64,000 nt of DNA from Zingiber officinale (Eukaryota; Streptophyta; Magnoliopsida; Zingiberales; Zingiberaceae). The stretch is from positions 136,489,004 through 136,553,003 of the forward strand of contig NC_055989.1 of assembly GCF_018446385.1 (NCBI RefSeq). The letters are read 5' to 3'. Positions 43,787-54,200 of the stretch are shown here, in pieces. Position 1 is the first letter of the stretch. Each line of letters starts with the position of its first letter. A program made the position numbers and the translations under genes. Under the pieces are notes generated by a model. It saw nothing but the letters and a program-made list of their open reading frames with translations, searched no databases and was not told the DNA's origin.

Positions 43787-44830
43787 CTAAGCTATTCCCT
43801 CATATGCACACATTCTAACATTTGGTTCCATATGTGTCAAGATAATTGGCTTGCATTTGAGCATTCCAAACCTTTTCAACAAGTCTTTGGAATATTTTTG
43901 TTGACAAAGAAATATTCCATTTTGTGTGCGATCAATATCTAAATCAAGAAAGTGCTTAAGTTGTCCAAGTTCTTTCATTTGAAATTGGATTGATAAATTC
44001 TCCTTCGTTTGAAGAATTTCTTCTTTGTCAACGTCTGTTATGATTAGGTCATTCACATATACTAGCACGATAGCTAACTTTCCCTCATGCGTCAGTCACT
44101 ATTCAAAAGGCTAGCAGCCACCCGTAATTTACCTCCTCCGTGTTGGCCCTGTGACGGGTTGGTAGGGACACTGGGAGCGAGCGTAGTCATCTTTTGCCAC
44201 CACGATAGCTAACTTTCCTTTATTGGTTTTGATAAATAGGTTGGAATCTACAAATGTTACTAAATAACCACTTTGGATTAGAAATTTAGCAATCTTACCA
44301 TACAATGCCTTCGATGCTTGTTTCAATTCGTAGAGCGATTTTGTAGCTTACACACATATTCAGGATGATGTTGGTTCTGAAAATCTATTGGTTGGATCAT
44401 ATAAATTTTCCGATCCAATTCTCCATAAAGAAAAACATTCTTCACATTCATCTACCATAGATTCCAGTCTTTGTTGGCTGTAAGTGCAAGTAGGATTCAT
44501 ACAATTGTAAGTTTTGCCACTGGACTAAATGTTTCATCATAGTCTAGTCTATACTATTGAGAAAAGTCACGAGCTACCAATCGTGCCTTGTACCTCTTGA
44601 TTAACCCATCTGGACAATGCTTTATTTTGAAAACCAACTTGCAAGAAATGAGTTTCACATCTCTTGGTTTTGGTATGAGATTCCAAGTTTGATTTTGTTG
44701 TAGTGCATCAATCTCTCCTTTTATAGCTATCACCCACACAGGACTTTGCGATACTTCTTCAAACGTCTCAGGCATTGTTGCTTCTTCAACTATGGCTACA
44801 TTGACATATTTTGGATTTGGCCTTTGTGTT
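43787..44830 (-). pseudogene. Copia reverse transcriptase, interrupted by a SINE fragment
   Basis: From right to left: WVIAIKGEIDALQQNQTWNL, KLVFKIKHCPDGLIKRYKARLVA, a damaged middle, KQASKALYGKIAKFL, NLFIKTNKGKLAIVV (44201-44330), then after the [15 protein letters not shown] (YVDDLI in active copies), [19 protein letters not shown] and [17 protein letters not shown]. The catalytic YVDD is changed to YVND, so it is inactive. Confidence 0.9.
44084..44200 (+). mobile_element. 5'-truncated SINE with 18-bp target duplication
   Basis: A 117-bp insertion flanked by the perfect 18-bp repeat CACGATAGCTAACTTTCC (44066-44083 and 44201-44218). It matches the 3' part of the SINE at 5513-5732: CAGTCACTATTCAAAAGGCTAG, CACCCGTAATTTACCTCCTC, GGAGCGAGCGTAGTC and the TTTGCCAC end. 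The pol III promoter half is missing. The break falls inside the Copia RT frame. Confidence 0.92.
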
Positions 44831-45559
44831 TTTATTGACCTTCAGAGTTAAAATTGGGGAGTTAATTCTTCCATTTCACTAGGCCTCTTTTCTTCATTTA
44901 GTTATTGATATATGTCAGTTTGCCAAGGACTCTAAGCCACTTTTTGCACAATATCCTTGTCATTTCGATCTCTTGATTCATCTGAACTTGATTGAAGTTG
45001 AACAATATACTATCTCATCTTTTGTTGCAATTTGTCTTTGAAGTCTTTAGAATCTGACAACACCTCCTTAACTGGGGTACACCAAGAAAATGCTTCATCA
45101 AACACTACATTTCATGAAGTGTAACATCTTCCGTTTGTTAGATCATAATATTTTCATCCCTTTCTTTGGCTGTCGTATCCCATAAAGATACATCTAATAG
45201 CTTTCTTATCGAACTTGGATCGTAAGTGATCAGAAACAAAAACATAACATACATAGTCAAATACTCAAAAGTAGCTAACTATAGGTTTTAGGCCTCATAA
45301 TTTCTCAAAGGGTGAAATGAATTCTAACCTTGGTTGAGGAAGTTTGTTAATGACAGAGGCTGCACGCGTCATTGCTTTAGCCCAAAACCATCTAGGTACA
45401 TTCTTGTCGTGCAGCATACTCTGACAAATTTCTGCAAGATGTTGGTTTTTTCTTTCCGCTATATCATTCTGTTGTGATGTGTTGACATATGTGTAATGAT
45501 GGTATATTCAACTTTCTCTTGAGTATTGAGAGAACTTTCTTGAGCTATATTCTCTCTCA
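44831..45559 (-). pseudogene. Copia integrase C-terminal and linker remnants
   Basis: Broken minus-strand frames contain the Copia integrase end: a block resembling CRLRIDNERE-Y before 45560, QNDIAERKNQHLAEICQSMLH-like text (about 45420-45470), then RCIFMGYDSQ-KKG-KY-like text near 45180. Many stops and frameshifts are present. Confidence 0.65.
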
Positions 45560-45731
45560 TTATCTATGCGTAGACAACAAATCTTCATTCCCAATTATCC
45601 TTCGACTGACTGTTTAAATTCTTTAAACTTGAAAAATGTATCAGATCTTCCATTCATAAATAATATCCAGACATGCCTTGAGAAGTCATCAATGAATGTC
45701 ACCATATATCGTATACCACCAATTGATGGTT
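45560..45731 (-). pseudogene. Copia integrase core, second half
   Basis: Minus strand: [24 protein letters not shown], then [13 protein letters not shown]. This is the catalytic core of Copia integrase. It joins DVFGPIK at 46967 if the solo LTR is taken out. Confidence 0.85.
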
Positions 45732-45736
45732 GCTTA

Positions 45737-46961
45737 TGTTGGATCGAAAGCGCTAGAGGGGGGTGAATAGCGCTCGTGGCTTTCACAGTCGATTTCGTAA
45801 AAATATCGAGTTATAACGCAATGGAAATAGTAAAATGCACAAACACACAGAAGACTCGAGAAGTTACTTCGTTCGGAGACTATCTCGACTCCTACTCGAA
45901 GGCCCGCGGTCGCTGACCGCTTTCGGTGGACAACAACTATAGTTCATAAAAATTGTTACAAACTAAGTACAATTCAAAGCAGCAATAATAAAAATTATAC
46001 CGACAACAAAAAACTAAATCTGGAGCTCCGGGTTGTCGGCGTCGAGTTGAGGCTTTGTCGGAACGTCTCGTTAGCAGCAGGTTGCAGAAAGATTGCTTGT
46101 GCGAAGTTGTAAAGAGCTGCTGTTCGAAGTCCCCTTATAAACAGTGCTGGAGGCGCCTCCAAGCCTGTCTGAGGCGCCTCCAGGCTGCCGAGTCGTACGG
46201 GTGGATCAGCGCAAACCTGGTCGCATCTCATCCCTCTGAAGGAGCCTCCAAGCTGCTCCAAGGCGCCTCCAGCTTCCTCCGAGGCACCTCCAACTCTTCT
46301 GGATAGCTGGCTTCGGCTAGCACCCGAGGCGTCTCCAAGCCCCATGGAGGCGCCTCGGACATTGTTCATCTGAGGTTAAAGATGCTCCTTTGTTCCTGCA
46401 AATTGTGTTAGTCCCAAACACAAACCCTGCAAAACAAAGTTAGCACATGGATAATATTATAGATAAACTTGACAGTCGTCGGACTGTCCGGGTCTGACTT
46501 CAGATTTTCAACCGGAAACCCTAGGTCGACCCGACGCCTACTGTTCCCTCTACGGGGAACGCGTCCTCACCTACTCCACTCAGGAGATTTACCTGTTGTC
46601 AGTGCGATCCTCCAGATCGACTGGACTTTTGCTCAGCGTTCGAAGCTTCCGGACTTTCTGCTGGACTTCCGCTTCCCGGCTGGTCCAGTCTTTCACCTGG
46701 TTCGCGACACCAGGACTTTCCACCTAGGGTTACCCCCTAGGACTTTTGCCTGAAGCTCACGACCCGCCAAGACTTTCCGCATAAGATTACCACCCCTTAT
46801 GACCTAGGGTTACCACCCCTAGGGTTTTTACCTGCCTAACTGCAGCTAGGACTTTCCTGAAACACTCAATCAAGTGCATTAGATCACAAAACAACTTAAC
46901 TTTGACTTCCTTTGCCATTATCAAAACAACGGTCGATCGTCGGATGCTTCCCGTACCAACA
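45737..46961 (-). mobile_element. Solo LTR of the element D family
   Basis: 1225 bp, TGTTGGATCGAAAGCGC … CGTACCAACA, aligned end to end with the LTRs of element D. Flanks GCTTA (45732-45736) and TCTTA (46962-46966) match at four of five bases. It has its own TATA box (minus-sense TTTATAAGG near 46136), GGAGGCGCCTCC palindromes (46146-46360) and CCTAGGG hairpins. No gag or primer site is attached, so the internal part was lost by LTR-LTR recombination. Confidence 0.88.
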
Positions 46962-46966
46962 TCTTA

Positions 46967-47381
46967 ATGGGTCCGAATACATCAGAGTTGGCTAACTCTA
47001 ATGGTTCATTTGCTTTAAATTTTGACTCTCGATAAGGTAACTGGTGTGTTTTACCATATTGACATCCCATATATACCGTGTCTGTTCGTATATCTAGTTG
47101 AGGAAGCCCCTTAAGCATCGACTTCTTCATCATCATGTTTAACTTGGAATAGTTATCATGACCTAATCTCATATGTCATATATCTGATGTTCACTTTTTC
47201 TTGTCATGTCTATATATGCAGACTCTGCTGACATCACGTAGACCGACTCTAGCTGTTGCCCTTCCATTATCAGTGTTTCTGATATTTTGAGATTTCGATA
47301 TAGCTTTACATTTTTTAGATTAAACAGAACATAGTGACTTGATGATTTCAATTGAGCCACAGATAACAAATTTTTCTTCAT
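46967..47381 (-). pseudogene. Copia GAG-preintegrase and integrase N-terminus
   Basis: Minus strand: [19 protein letters not shown], then (frame changed) [36 protein letters not shown] and [11 protein letters not shown]. The zinc-binding HHCC is partly lost: the HxRLGH start is cut and one cysteine is replaced (MGCQYGK). Confidence 0.82.
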
Positions 47382-47600
47382 TCCTAGGACATGATAGACA
47401 TCTTAAAGCCTGTTTAGAACTATATTAGGGTGTAATTATTGTCTTACCAATGTGAGCTATTGATAACCTTGAGTTAATTGTTGGTTGTCACCACCATACG
47501 AGCTCCCTTGTATTCAGACAAGTTTTATAATTTTTTTTTGTCACCCGTCATGTGATTTGAGCAGCTTGAATCTATGATCCGGTCATTTTCGTAGTTAATC
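47382..47600 (-). pseudogene. Copia protease remnant
   Basis: Minus strand near 47550-47590 reads [17 protein letters not shown], the Copia protease motif, with the catalytic DSG changed to DSS. A GARMVVTTNN-like block follows towards 47480. Stops follow. Confidence 0.75.
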
Positions 47601-48306
47601 TTGTCTGGCATTGTTGGAATGCTACTTCATTTTCTTCTACAACAAACAATGCTTCGACATCACAATCATCTTCGTTATTCTCCTTAGAATTAGAGGTAGC
47701 AGTATTACTCTGAACAAACTTTTTCTTGGCCCAACAATCTTTTGCCATGTGACCCACCTTCCCACAATTGTATCACTCTCCAATAAACTTTCTATTATCA
47801 ACGTGATTCTTTGGGGCACTCCTTGAACGATGGACTCTATTTCCTTGATAGCTCTTCACTTTGTCACCATTCTTTTTAGATCCATCATCAGTGTGCCACT
47901 TGAAGTTGCCCTTACTTTTACTGGTGTACAGTGCTTCCTCCTCACCCTTGAGCAAGACTTCTCTCATTTGCTTAACCATAGCTTCTTGGCCTGTAAGTAA
48001 ATTTTCAAACTCAAGAAGTGATGGTTGTGTTGTCCATCCTTGTATAGCATCAACAAATCCTTGATATTTTGGTTTCAAATCATAGATAGGAGTTGTTGGA
48101 TCTAATTCTAAAATTTTGCTACATATCGGCTTTACCTTGTGGAAGTATTGGGCAATCATTTTGTCACGTTGCCCTATTGCTAGTAGCTCATTCTCCAAGA
48201 GTTGTAATCTTGTATTATTCTTCTTTGAAAAGAGTGTAGCAAAGGTATCCCATACTTCCTTTAGTATTTTGGCATCTCGGATGTGCTCCAACATTTTTTT
48301 CTTCAA
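47601..48306 (-). pseudogene. Copia gag with zinc-knuckle stop
   Basis: A UBN2-type capsid segment (EVWDTFATLFSKKNNTRLQLLENELLAI … YFHKVKPICSKILEL … GWTTQPSLLEFENLL) runs to FIGE at 47776. The next codon, where the knuckle's first cysteine belongs, is TGA (47773-47775); the rest ([14 protein letters not shown]) follows in the same or adjacent frame. Gag is therefore cut exactly at its nucleic-acid-binding motif. Confidence 0.85.
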
Positions 48307-48620
48307 TTGTGATTTTTAAAGCAACATTGTTTTACCTTTGATCCTTCATTTTCGCAAGATGCCATTGGCATCTTCTGACGGTTGCATGGCTTCACTACCA
48401 CTGCCAACCTCCTAAAGATTCTGACCTAGTAGGTAGGGCTCCATACATGTGTCCACGTGTTATAGTTTTTGTTGTTGAGCTTCTTGGCTCCTCCTACTAC
48501 TTCGCACATTGTGTCAAAAAGATTTTGATTATATCGAACAAGTTTTATTAACAACCTTGTACAATATAAACCTCCACACGATTCAAGATAACTCCACCAA
48601 GAACAATCCCTGATCGTTCA

Positions 48621-48632
48621 GCTTTGATACCA
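48621..48632 (-). promoter_or_regulatory. Primer binding site of the Copia element
   Basis: Minus-strand TGGTATCAAAGC, two bases from the LTR end at 48635; a tRNA-iMet site. Confidence 0.88.
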
Positions 48633-48634
48633 AT

Positions 48635-49667
48635 TGTTAGAAATTGGACTATAAACAAGTAAATAAATTACTTATATTATATCCACACTTTAAATAGGGG
48701 TGGCAATTCGGTTCGGATTCGAGTTGACAGGTTCGGGTTGGCAGGTTGGCGGGTTGGCAAATGACAACCTGAACCCGACCTGATTATTAATTCGGGTCAA
48801 AATATTCAACCTGAACCTGATCTGTTTATTTGCACTTGACCCGAACCCGACCCGTTTGACCCGTTTAACCCGTTCGACCTGTTTGACCCATTTGACCCGA
48901 ATCTGACCTGAATTCATTAAATAAATTTTGTATATTAAATTAAAAATTAAAAATAACATTTATATACACAAATTGAAAATTCACATCATAATTGATAAGT
49001 CATAGCAATATTCCAATCAATAGCATAACATATCTCTATGTTTAGGGTTTTTAACTTTTTTAAATTTGTAATTTTAGTTTAAATTTATAATTATTTATAA
49101 ACGGGTTCGCGGGTTGTAATTGGGTCATTTCAGGTTGACCCGAACCCGACCTGTTTATTAAATGGGTCAAATGGGTCGACCCGATTTCGACCCGAACCCG
49201 AAACTACCCAACCCTAACCTGATTTTTTCGTGTTCGGTTCGGGTCGTGTTTTCGTGTCGGGTCAAAAATTGCCACCCCTAACTTTAAAGACACTGCAATA
49301 CTTTTGAGGATCACTCACAATTTTAAAGAGAAAAGAAGGAAAGATGAAGAACAACTTTCAATTTGAAAACTCTACACTTTGATTTTTCGTTGAATGATTA
49401 AATGCCGGAGGAGTATTTATAGCACTCACTGTACAAGATATATAGTTGATCAAAAACTAAGTTTATCTACAAAAAATTTTATTCTTATCCATTAGATGAG
49501 AGAAATACTCTCAACTACACATTCTAATTTCTATCTATTAAATTTTATCCAATGAATGAGAGAAATATTCCCACCCACGCATTCTAAATTCTATCTATTA
49601 AATCCTATCCTTGAATGAGAAAATTACTTTTATCCATATATTTTTATTTTGGTATTGATCTCCAACA
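48635..49667 (-). repeat. Copia element 5' LTR, enlarged by a hAT-like insertion
   Basis: Without the 586-bp insertion and its 8-bp duplication it is 439 bp and follows the 3' LTR throughout. It ends GATCTCCAACA before GTCCA. Confidence 0.86.
48695..49280. mobile_element. hAT-like non-autonomous DNA transposon
   Basis: 586 bp with 14-bp terminal inverted repeats (TAGGGGTGGCAATT and AATTGCCACCCCTA) and an 8-bp target duplication ACTTTAAA (48687-48694 and 49281-49288). The partner LTR keeps the empty site ACTTCAAA, which proves insertion. Both ends are rich in GACCCG/CGGGTT words (sub-terminal repeats); the middle is AT-rich. An open frame here has no transposase features, so it needs a hAT transposase from elsewhere. 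Confidence 0.9.
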
Positions 49668-50194
49668 GTCCATACCAAACACCACAGTCAACTGATGGTG
49701 TACACAGTCGACAAGATGGGAAGGCCTAAACCACATTCATTTTTCAGGAATAGAGGCCTCATGGGTACAAGGTACATGGCTCTGGTAATAATTACTTTCA
49801 AGACAGCTACGCCATTAGATTAGTTTGCACAAGAGAGCTGCTTTTCCCCCCTCCCAACGGTCAGCATCCCCTCCCCCCTCCCTTCTCTCTCCCTTGTAAA
49901 TGACATATTTACCCTTAAAAAAAAAAAGCTGTTTCAAACAATTCACTATTTTCACCAATACTTATATATTTTTTTAATTTATTATTTTTTTTTTAAGTTT
50001 TATTTTTTATTAATTTTATTTTATTTTTGTTAATCTATTTTTTTATCCGTTTTATTTTTTTTAAATAAATTTTTTTTTAGGAGTTCTCCAAATGTGTTGC
50101 TCAAGCTAAAAAAAAGAAGCTGTTGATCCATATTTTTTTTAATAATTTTTTATTATATATTTATAATTTTTTGTTTATTTTTAGTTATATATTT

Positions 50195-50640
50195 TAGGAG
50201 AGGAGTATTTTGACATGTATCAAAAATTGAAAGATGGATAATTTAAAGAGAGTAAGAAATTCTGATACGTGTCAAGAGTTGGAAGTGAGATAATTTAAAG
50301 GGATGAAAGATTTTGACATATGTCAAGGGTTGAAAGGGGGGTAATTTAAAGGGATGAAAGATTTTGACATGAGTAATTTAAAAAGAGTGACATGTTTCAA
50401 GAGTTAAAAGTGAAGTAATTTAAAGGGATGAAAGATTTTGACATGAGTAATTTAAAAAGAGTGACATGTTTCAAGAGTTAAAAGTGAAGTAATTTAAAGG
50501 GATGAAAGATTTTGACATGTGTCAAGGGTTGGAAGAGGGGTAATTTAAAGGGATGATAGATTTTGACATGTGTCAAGGTTGGAAGATGGATAATTTAAAG
50601 GGAATGGAGATTTTAATATATGTCAAAAGTTAAGATCGTA
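50195..50640. repeat. Tandem array inside the TIR element
   Basis: About eight units of roughly 55-60 bp with the core GTAATTTAAAGGGATGAAAG and TTTTGACATGTGTCAAGG. Within it a 74-bp higher-order unit is repeated exactly twice (about 50341-50488). Confidence 0.85.
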
Positions 50641-50669
50641 ATTTAAAAGAAAAGGGTGTTTTGAAAAAA

Positions 50670-51010
50670 TAAAAAAAATAATAAGCAAATTTAATTAAAA
50701 ATAAAATTAAATCAAAATTTAAAAAATAATAATCAAAATTAATTTTAAAATAAAATTAAATAAAATTAAAAAATATATAAGTATTAATGAAAATAACAAT
50801 AAACTAAATTAATTAAAAAATTAAATTAAATAAAATTTAAATAAAATTAAAAATATATAAGTATTATGAAAAAAATAATAAATAAAATTAATTAAAAAAT
50901 TAAATTAAATAAAATTTAAATAAAATTAAAAATATATGAGTATTATGAAAAAATAATAAATTAAATTAATTAAAAAATAAAATTAAATACAATTTTTAAA
51001 AAATAAAAAA
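50670..51010. repeat. AT-rich tandem repeat inside the TIR element
   Basis: A unit of about 75-80 bp built of AAATTAAATTAAATAAAATT and AAAATATATAAGTATTATGA recurs three to four times with small changes. Confidence 0.75.
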
Positions 51011-51260
51011 GAAAAAGGATAAATCCGTCATTTGACCGGGAGAGAGAGAGGAGGGAAGGGGGGTGCGGTGTCACATCGGGAGGGGGGAAAGCAATTTACT
51101 TGCACAATAAATCATACGAGTGTACAATTCATCAATGTCTGTATTGTCAAATTTGTGAGGCATTTACATTCAGCAGGGAAAGATTATATGAAACTCGTTA
51201 CAACAACAAAATGGCAATCTTCTTCACTCAGGCATCCATGCATCAACTATGTCTATTGGT

Positions 51261-54200
51261 TCAGTGTTTGGTTCGGCGGCCAAAGAAGAAAATAAACTTC
51301 CAAAATACTGATTTCTTCTTTTTGTTCACGATAATAGAATGTTTAGTATCTTCCAACTCAGGATGCACAAGAACATCGCTTTCTTGCTTCTTGCTGCTCG
51401 TTGTTTCACTTTTTTGAGGCAAGCTAGAATGTGTGCTCTCCTGGGGACCAACAACGGCAACACTTGTAGCTTCATTGCTAGCTTTCCATTGCTGTTCTAA
51501 CTCCTCTTCTGGTTTTCTGGTCATGTTTGTTTCACTTCTCTGATGAACACTCGCAAGTGAGCTCGCTTGATGTCCAACAGCTGCTTTACCTGCATCATTA
51601 GCTTTTCTTTGATGCTCTAGCTCAGCTCTGCATGCCCTAAACGCCTGTTCTGCTGCCAATTTGCCGCTCATTGCCTCCTCGGCCTTCTTCATAGCGATTT
51701 CCAAAGCTTCCTTGCGTTGTGGCATCTCCCTATATGCTTCCTTCAGTCTCTTCAAGCTAAGTAACTGCGATTGTATAGCCATTTCAATTTCTGTGTGAGC
51801 GGCTGTCACTTTCTCACGCGCAAGCTGCTCCGCTTCATTGGCTTTCTTGCAAAGAGTCAAGTACTCATCTAATTGTAGAGTCACACCAACCCCGCTAGGG
51901 AGATGCACACTGTCTTGACGTGCTTGCACCTGTGCAAGTGCCAACTTCTCTGACGCTTTCGCTGCTTCTATTTCCTTGAACGTTGCATGTAGTTTCATCT
52001 GCATTGTGCTTGCAGCGGCTTGTGCTTGCTCAGCCTCGTTTCTGGAATTTTGCAGTTCTTCACGCACCATCTTCGCAACAGATTTGGCTTCATCTGCTTC
52101 CTGAGCTGCTCTTGGCAATGACTTGAGTAGCTCCACCATCTTGTCTCTGCCTTCCTTTTCCCTCAATCTAACTGCTTCGATTTCTTTGTTTGTCCTGTCA
52201 ATCTCAGCTACTAGGGAAGAAACGACTATAGATGCCATGCCTTCCCTCTGTTTTAAGATATCGAGAGCAGATTTTTCAGCTTCAAGCTCAGACTTGAGGT
52301 CTGAGAATGCAACTCTAAGAGAGTTAACCACGTTTTCAGATTCTTTCTTTCTATTGTTCAATTCCTCAAGTTCCCTTTTAGTTAGATCCGTTTCTTCAGT
52401 GAATGGGAGTCTTCTCTTTGTTTCTGCCTCATTATCTGACATTTTATCAATTTTTAAACCCTCAGACTCTTCTTCCAATTTTGCTTTCATATATGCTACT
52501 AATTCAGCCTTGACTTTAGATAACAATGCAGAGGATGTATCTAGTTTTAATTTTAGATCCTTTGTTAACGTCAGCAGCTGATAAAACTGTTGAACCTCTT
52601 CTTCAACCTGTTTTAATTCCTTCTCCCATGTTAGGCAATCTTGATCTCGTACCAAGATCGCACCAATTCTATGTTCATTTGCCTCAAGATATGCAGCACG
52701 AGCTGATTGCACTGGACCTTTTGTTGAGTTGAGCTCCATGGTAAGCTCCTCTACTTTCTTCTCAATCTCCATGGCAGCAAAAGTAGCCTCTTTAGATTTC
52801 CTAATTGCAATATCTCTTTCATTAATCAATAAAACCAACTTTTCTTGTAAATCTTTCAGTTCCTTAACCGATGACTGTCTCTCAGTCATTATGGCTTCAT
52901 GTCTCTCTCTGGCGACCTCTAATTGTGCTTTAACCACATTGCTTGATTCAATGGGAATACCTTGCTCTATTTCATCGAATCTTAGATGGGACAGTTCCAT
53001 GTCTTGTCTTGCATGAGCCTCATCTTGCTTGGCTCTCTCTAATTTATGCTTCAGTTCTTCTATTAACCTCTCAGTGCCTTCCATCTCTTTCAGTACCTGG
53101 ACTTTAGCCTCTTCAGAAAAATCTAATTGTCTTTTGCATTTAGCAATTTCTCCTTGAACCTTTTCTAGTTCAAACTTGGCAGTCTTTTGTTTCTGCATGT
53201 AGCCAAATTCCACATGTTAATGATGGAGCAATAAAAAATGTAAGAAATTTCAACAAAGTTATAAGCATCATCATTCTCAGAAAGAGCATAAAGACTATTA
53301 CTGCAAATTGTGCTTTATTAGCTCTCCAGTCATAGCTTCCTCCAAATTTGTTCACAACTGACATAACAGGAGCTTGTGTACTTGTGTCGACAATACCTCT
53401 ATTTGTGACTTCTCTGTTCTTGAAGGATTTAGTTAACTCTGCTGGCTTCTTATCTGTTTCTCCAAGAGCATTCCAGCGGCTGAGATCAGAAAGGAACCGA
53501 GATGGCTTCCTTTCACTTTTTCTTCTTTTAGTGTCCTCGCTGGTACCATATTTAGAAGAAGCTTTTCCTTTATGAGGGGAAATGCTCTTTAGACCTTTTT
53601 GTGCCTCCAAAAAATGAGATAGTGGATCTTTAATAGTTTCTGAGATAAGCAGAGCTTTACCACCAACGGGAGTATCTAGTACACTAGAGTTGTCTTTTGC
53701 ATTTGCATTTGCATTATCAATGTCTATTATTGAGGCATTGGCAATGCTTTGCTGAGATCCGTCTCCTTTTTGATGCTGGCTACGAGTATCCACGTTTAAA
53801 GTAGCAGTCACTTGTGGGGATGAGATATCTACAAATTTTTGTATCTGTACAACATCTTCATTGAAAGGTTTGCTATGCACTGATGAAGAATCAGAAAAAT
53901 GTTGCTGAAGCTGAGCAGATGCCTCATCTTCTTCTTCTGCACCTTCTTTAAGCTGTCTATGAGTAGTGAGACTTTCAGAAGCAGTTACTTGTTCAGCTGA
54001 GATATATGTAAAATTTTGCTGAACTGATGGTTCAGAATCCTGGACAGCAACTTTCTGTTTGTTATTGGCATTGACTTGTTCACTTAAAGGCTTGTTGTTC
54101 TCAGATGAAGGATCTGGGAGGTGTTGCTGAAGCTGAGCGGATGCCTCATCTTCCTGCTTGTTAGTCAACTCAACTCCTCCACTTAAAGGTTTGCTGTCTA

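Larger units (their letters stand above)
35555..49667 (-). mobile_element. Decayed Ty1/Copia element carrying several nested insertions
   Basis: LTRs at 35555-36021 (3') and 48635-49667 (5', enlarged by a hAT-like insertion) share TTGGACTATAAACAAGTAAA. Flanks ATCCA and GTCCA match at four of five bases. On the minus strand the genes run gag, protease, integrase, RT, RNase H, the Copia order. All are broken by stops. Insertions inside it: element D in RNase H, a solo LTR in integrase, a SINE piece in RT, a hAT-like element in the 5' LTR. Taking these out restores continuity at each joint. Confidence 0.88.
49834..51099. mobile_element. Terminal-inverted-repeat element, about 1.27 kb, next to the WEB1-like gene
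   Basis: The two ends are inverted copies of each other over about 80 bp: left CTGCTTTTCCCCCCTCCC … GTAAATGACATATTTACCC, right (reversed) TTGCTTTCCCCCCTCCC … CAAATGACGGATTTATCC. The flanks share TTGCACAA (49826-49833 and 51100-51107), an 8-9-bp target duplication. This fits a hAT or Mutator-type non-autonomous element; the superfamily is not settled. The interior is AT-rich tandem repeats and has no gene. Confidence 0.75.

Noticed and set aside
48690..48959. Minus-strand frame with repeated RVKRV residues
   Set aside because: Falls in the sub-terminal GACCCG repeats of the hAT-like element; no transposase motif.
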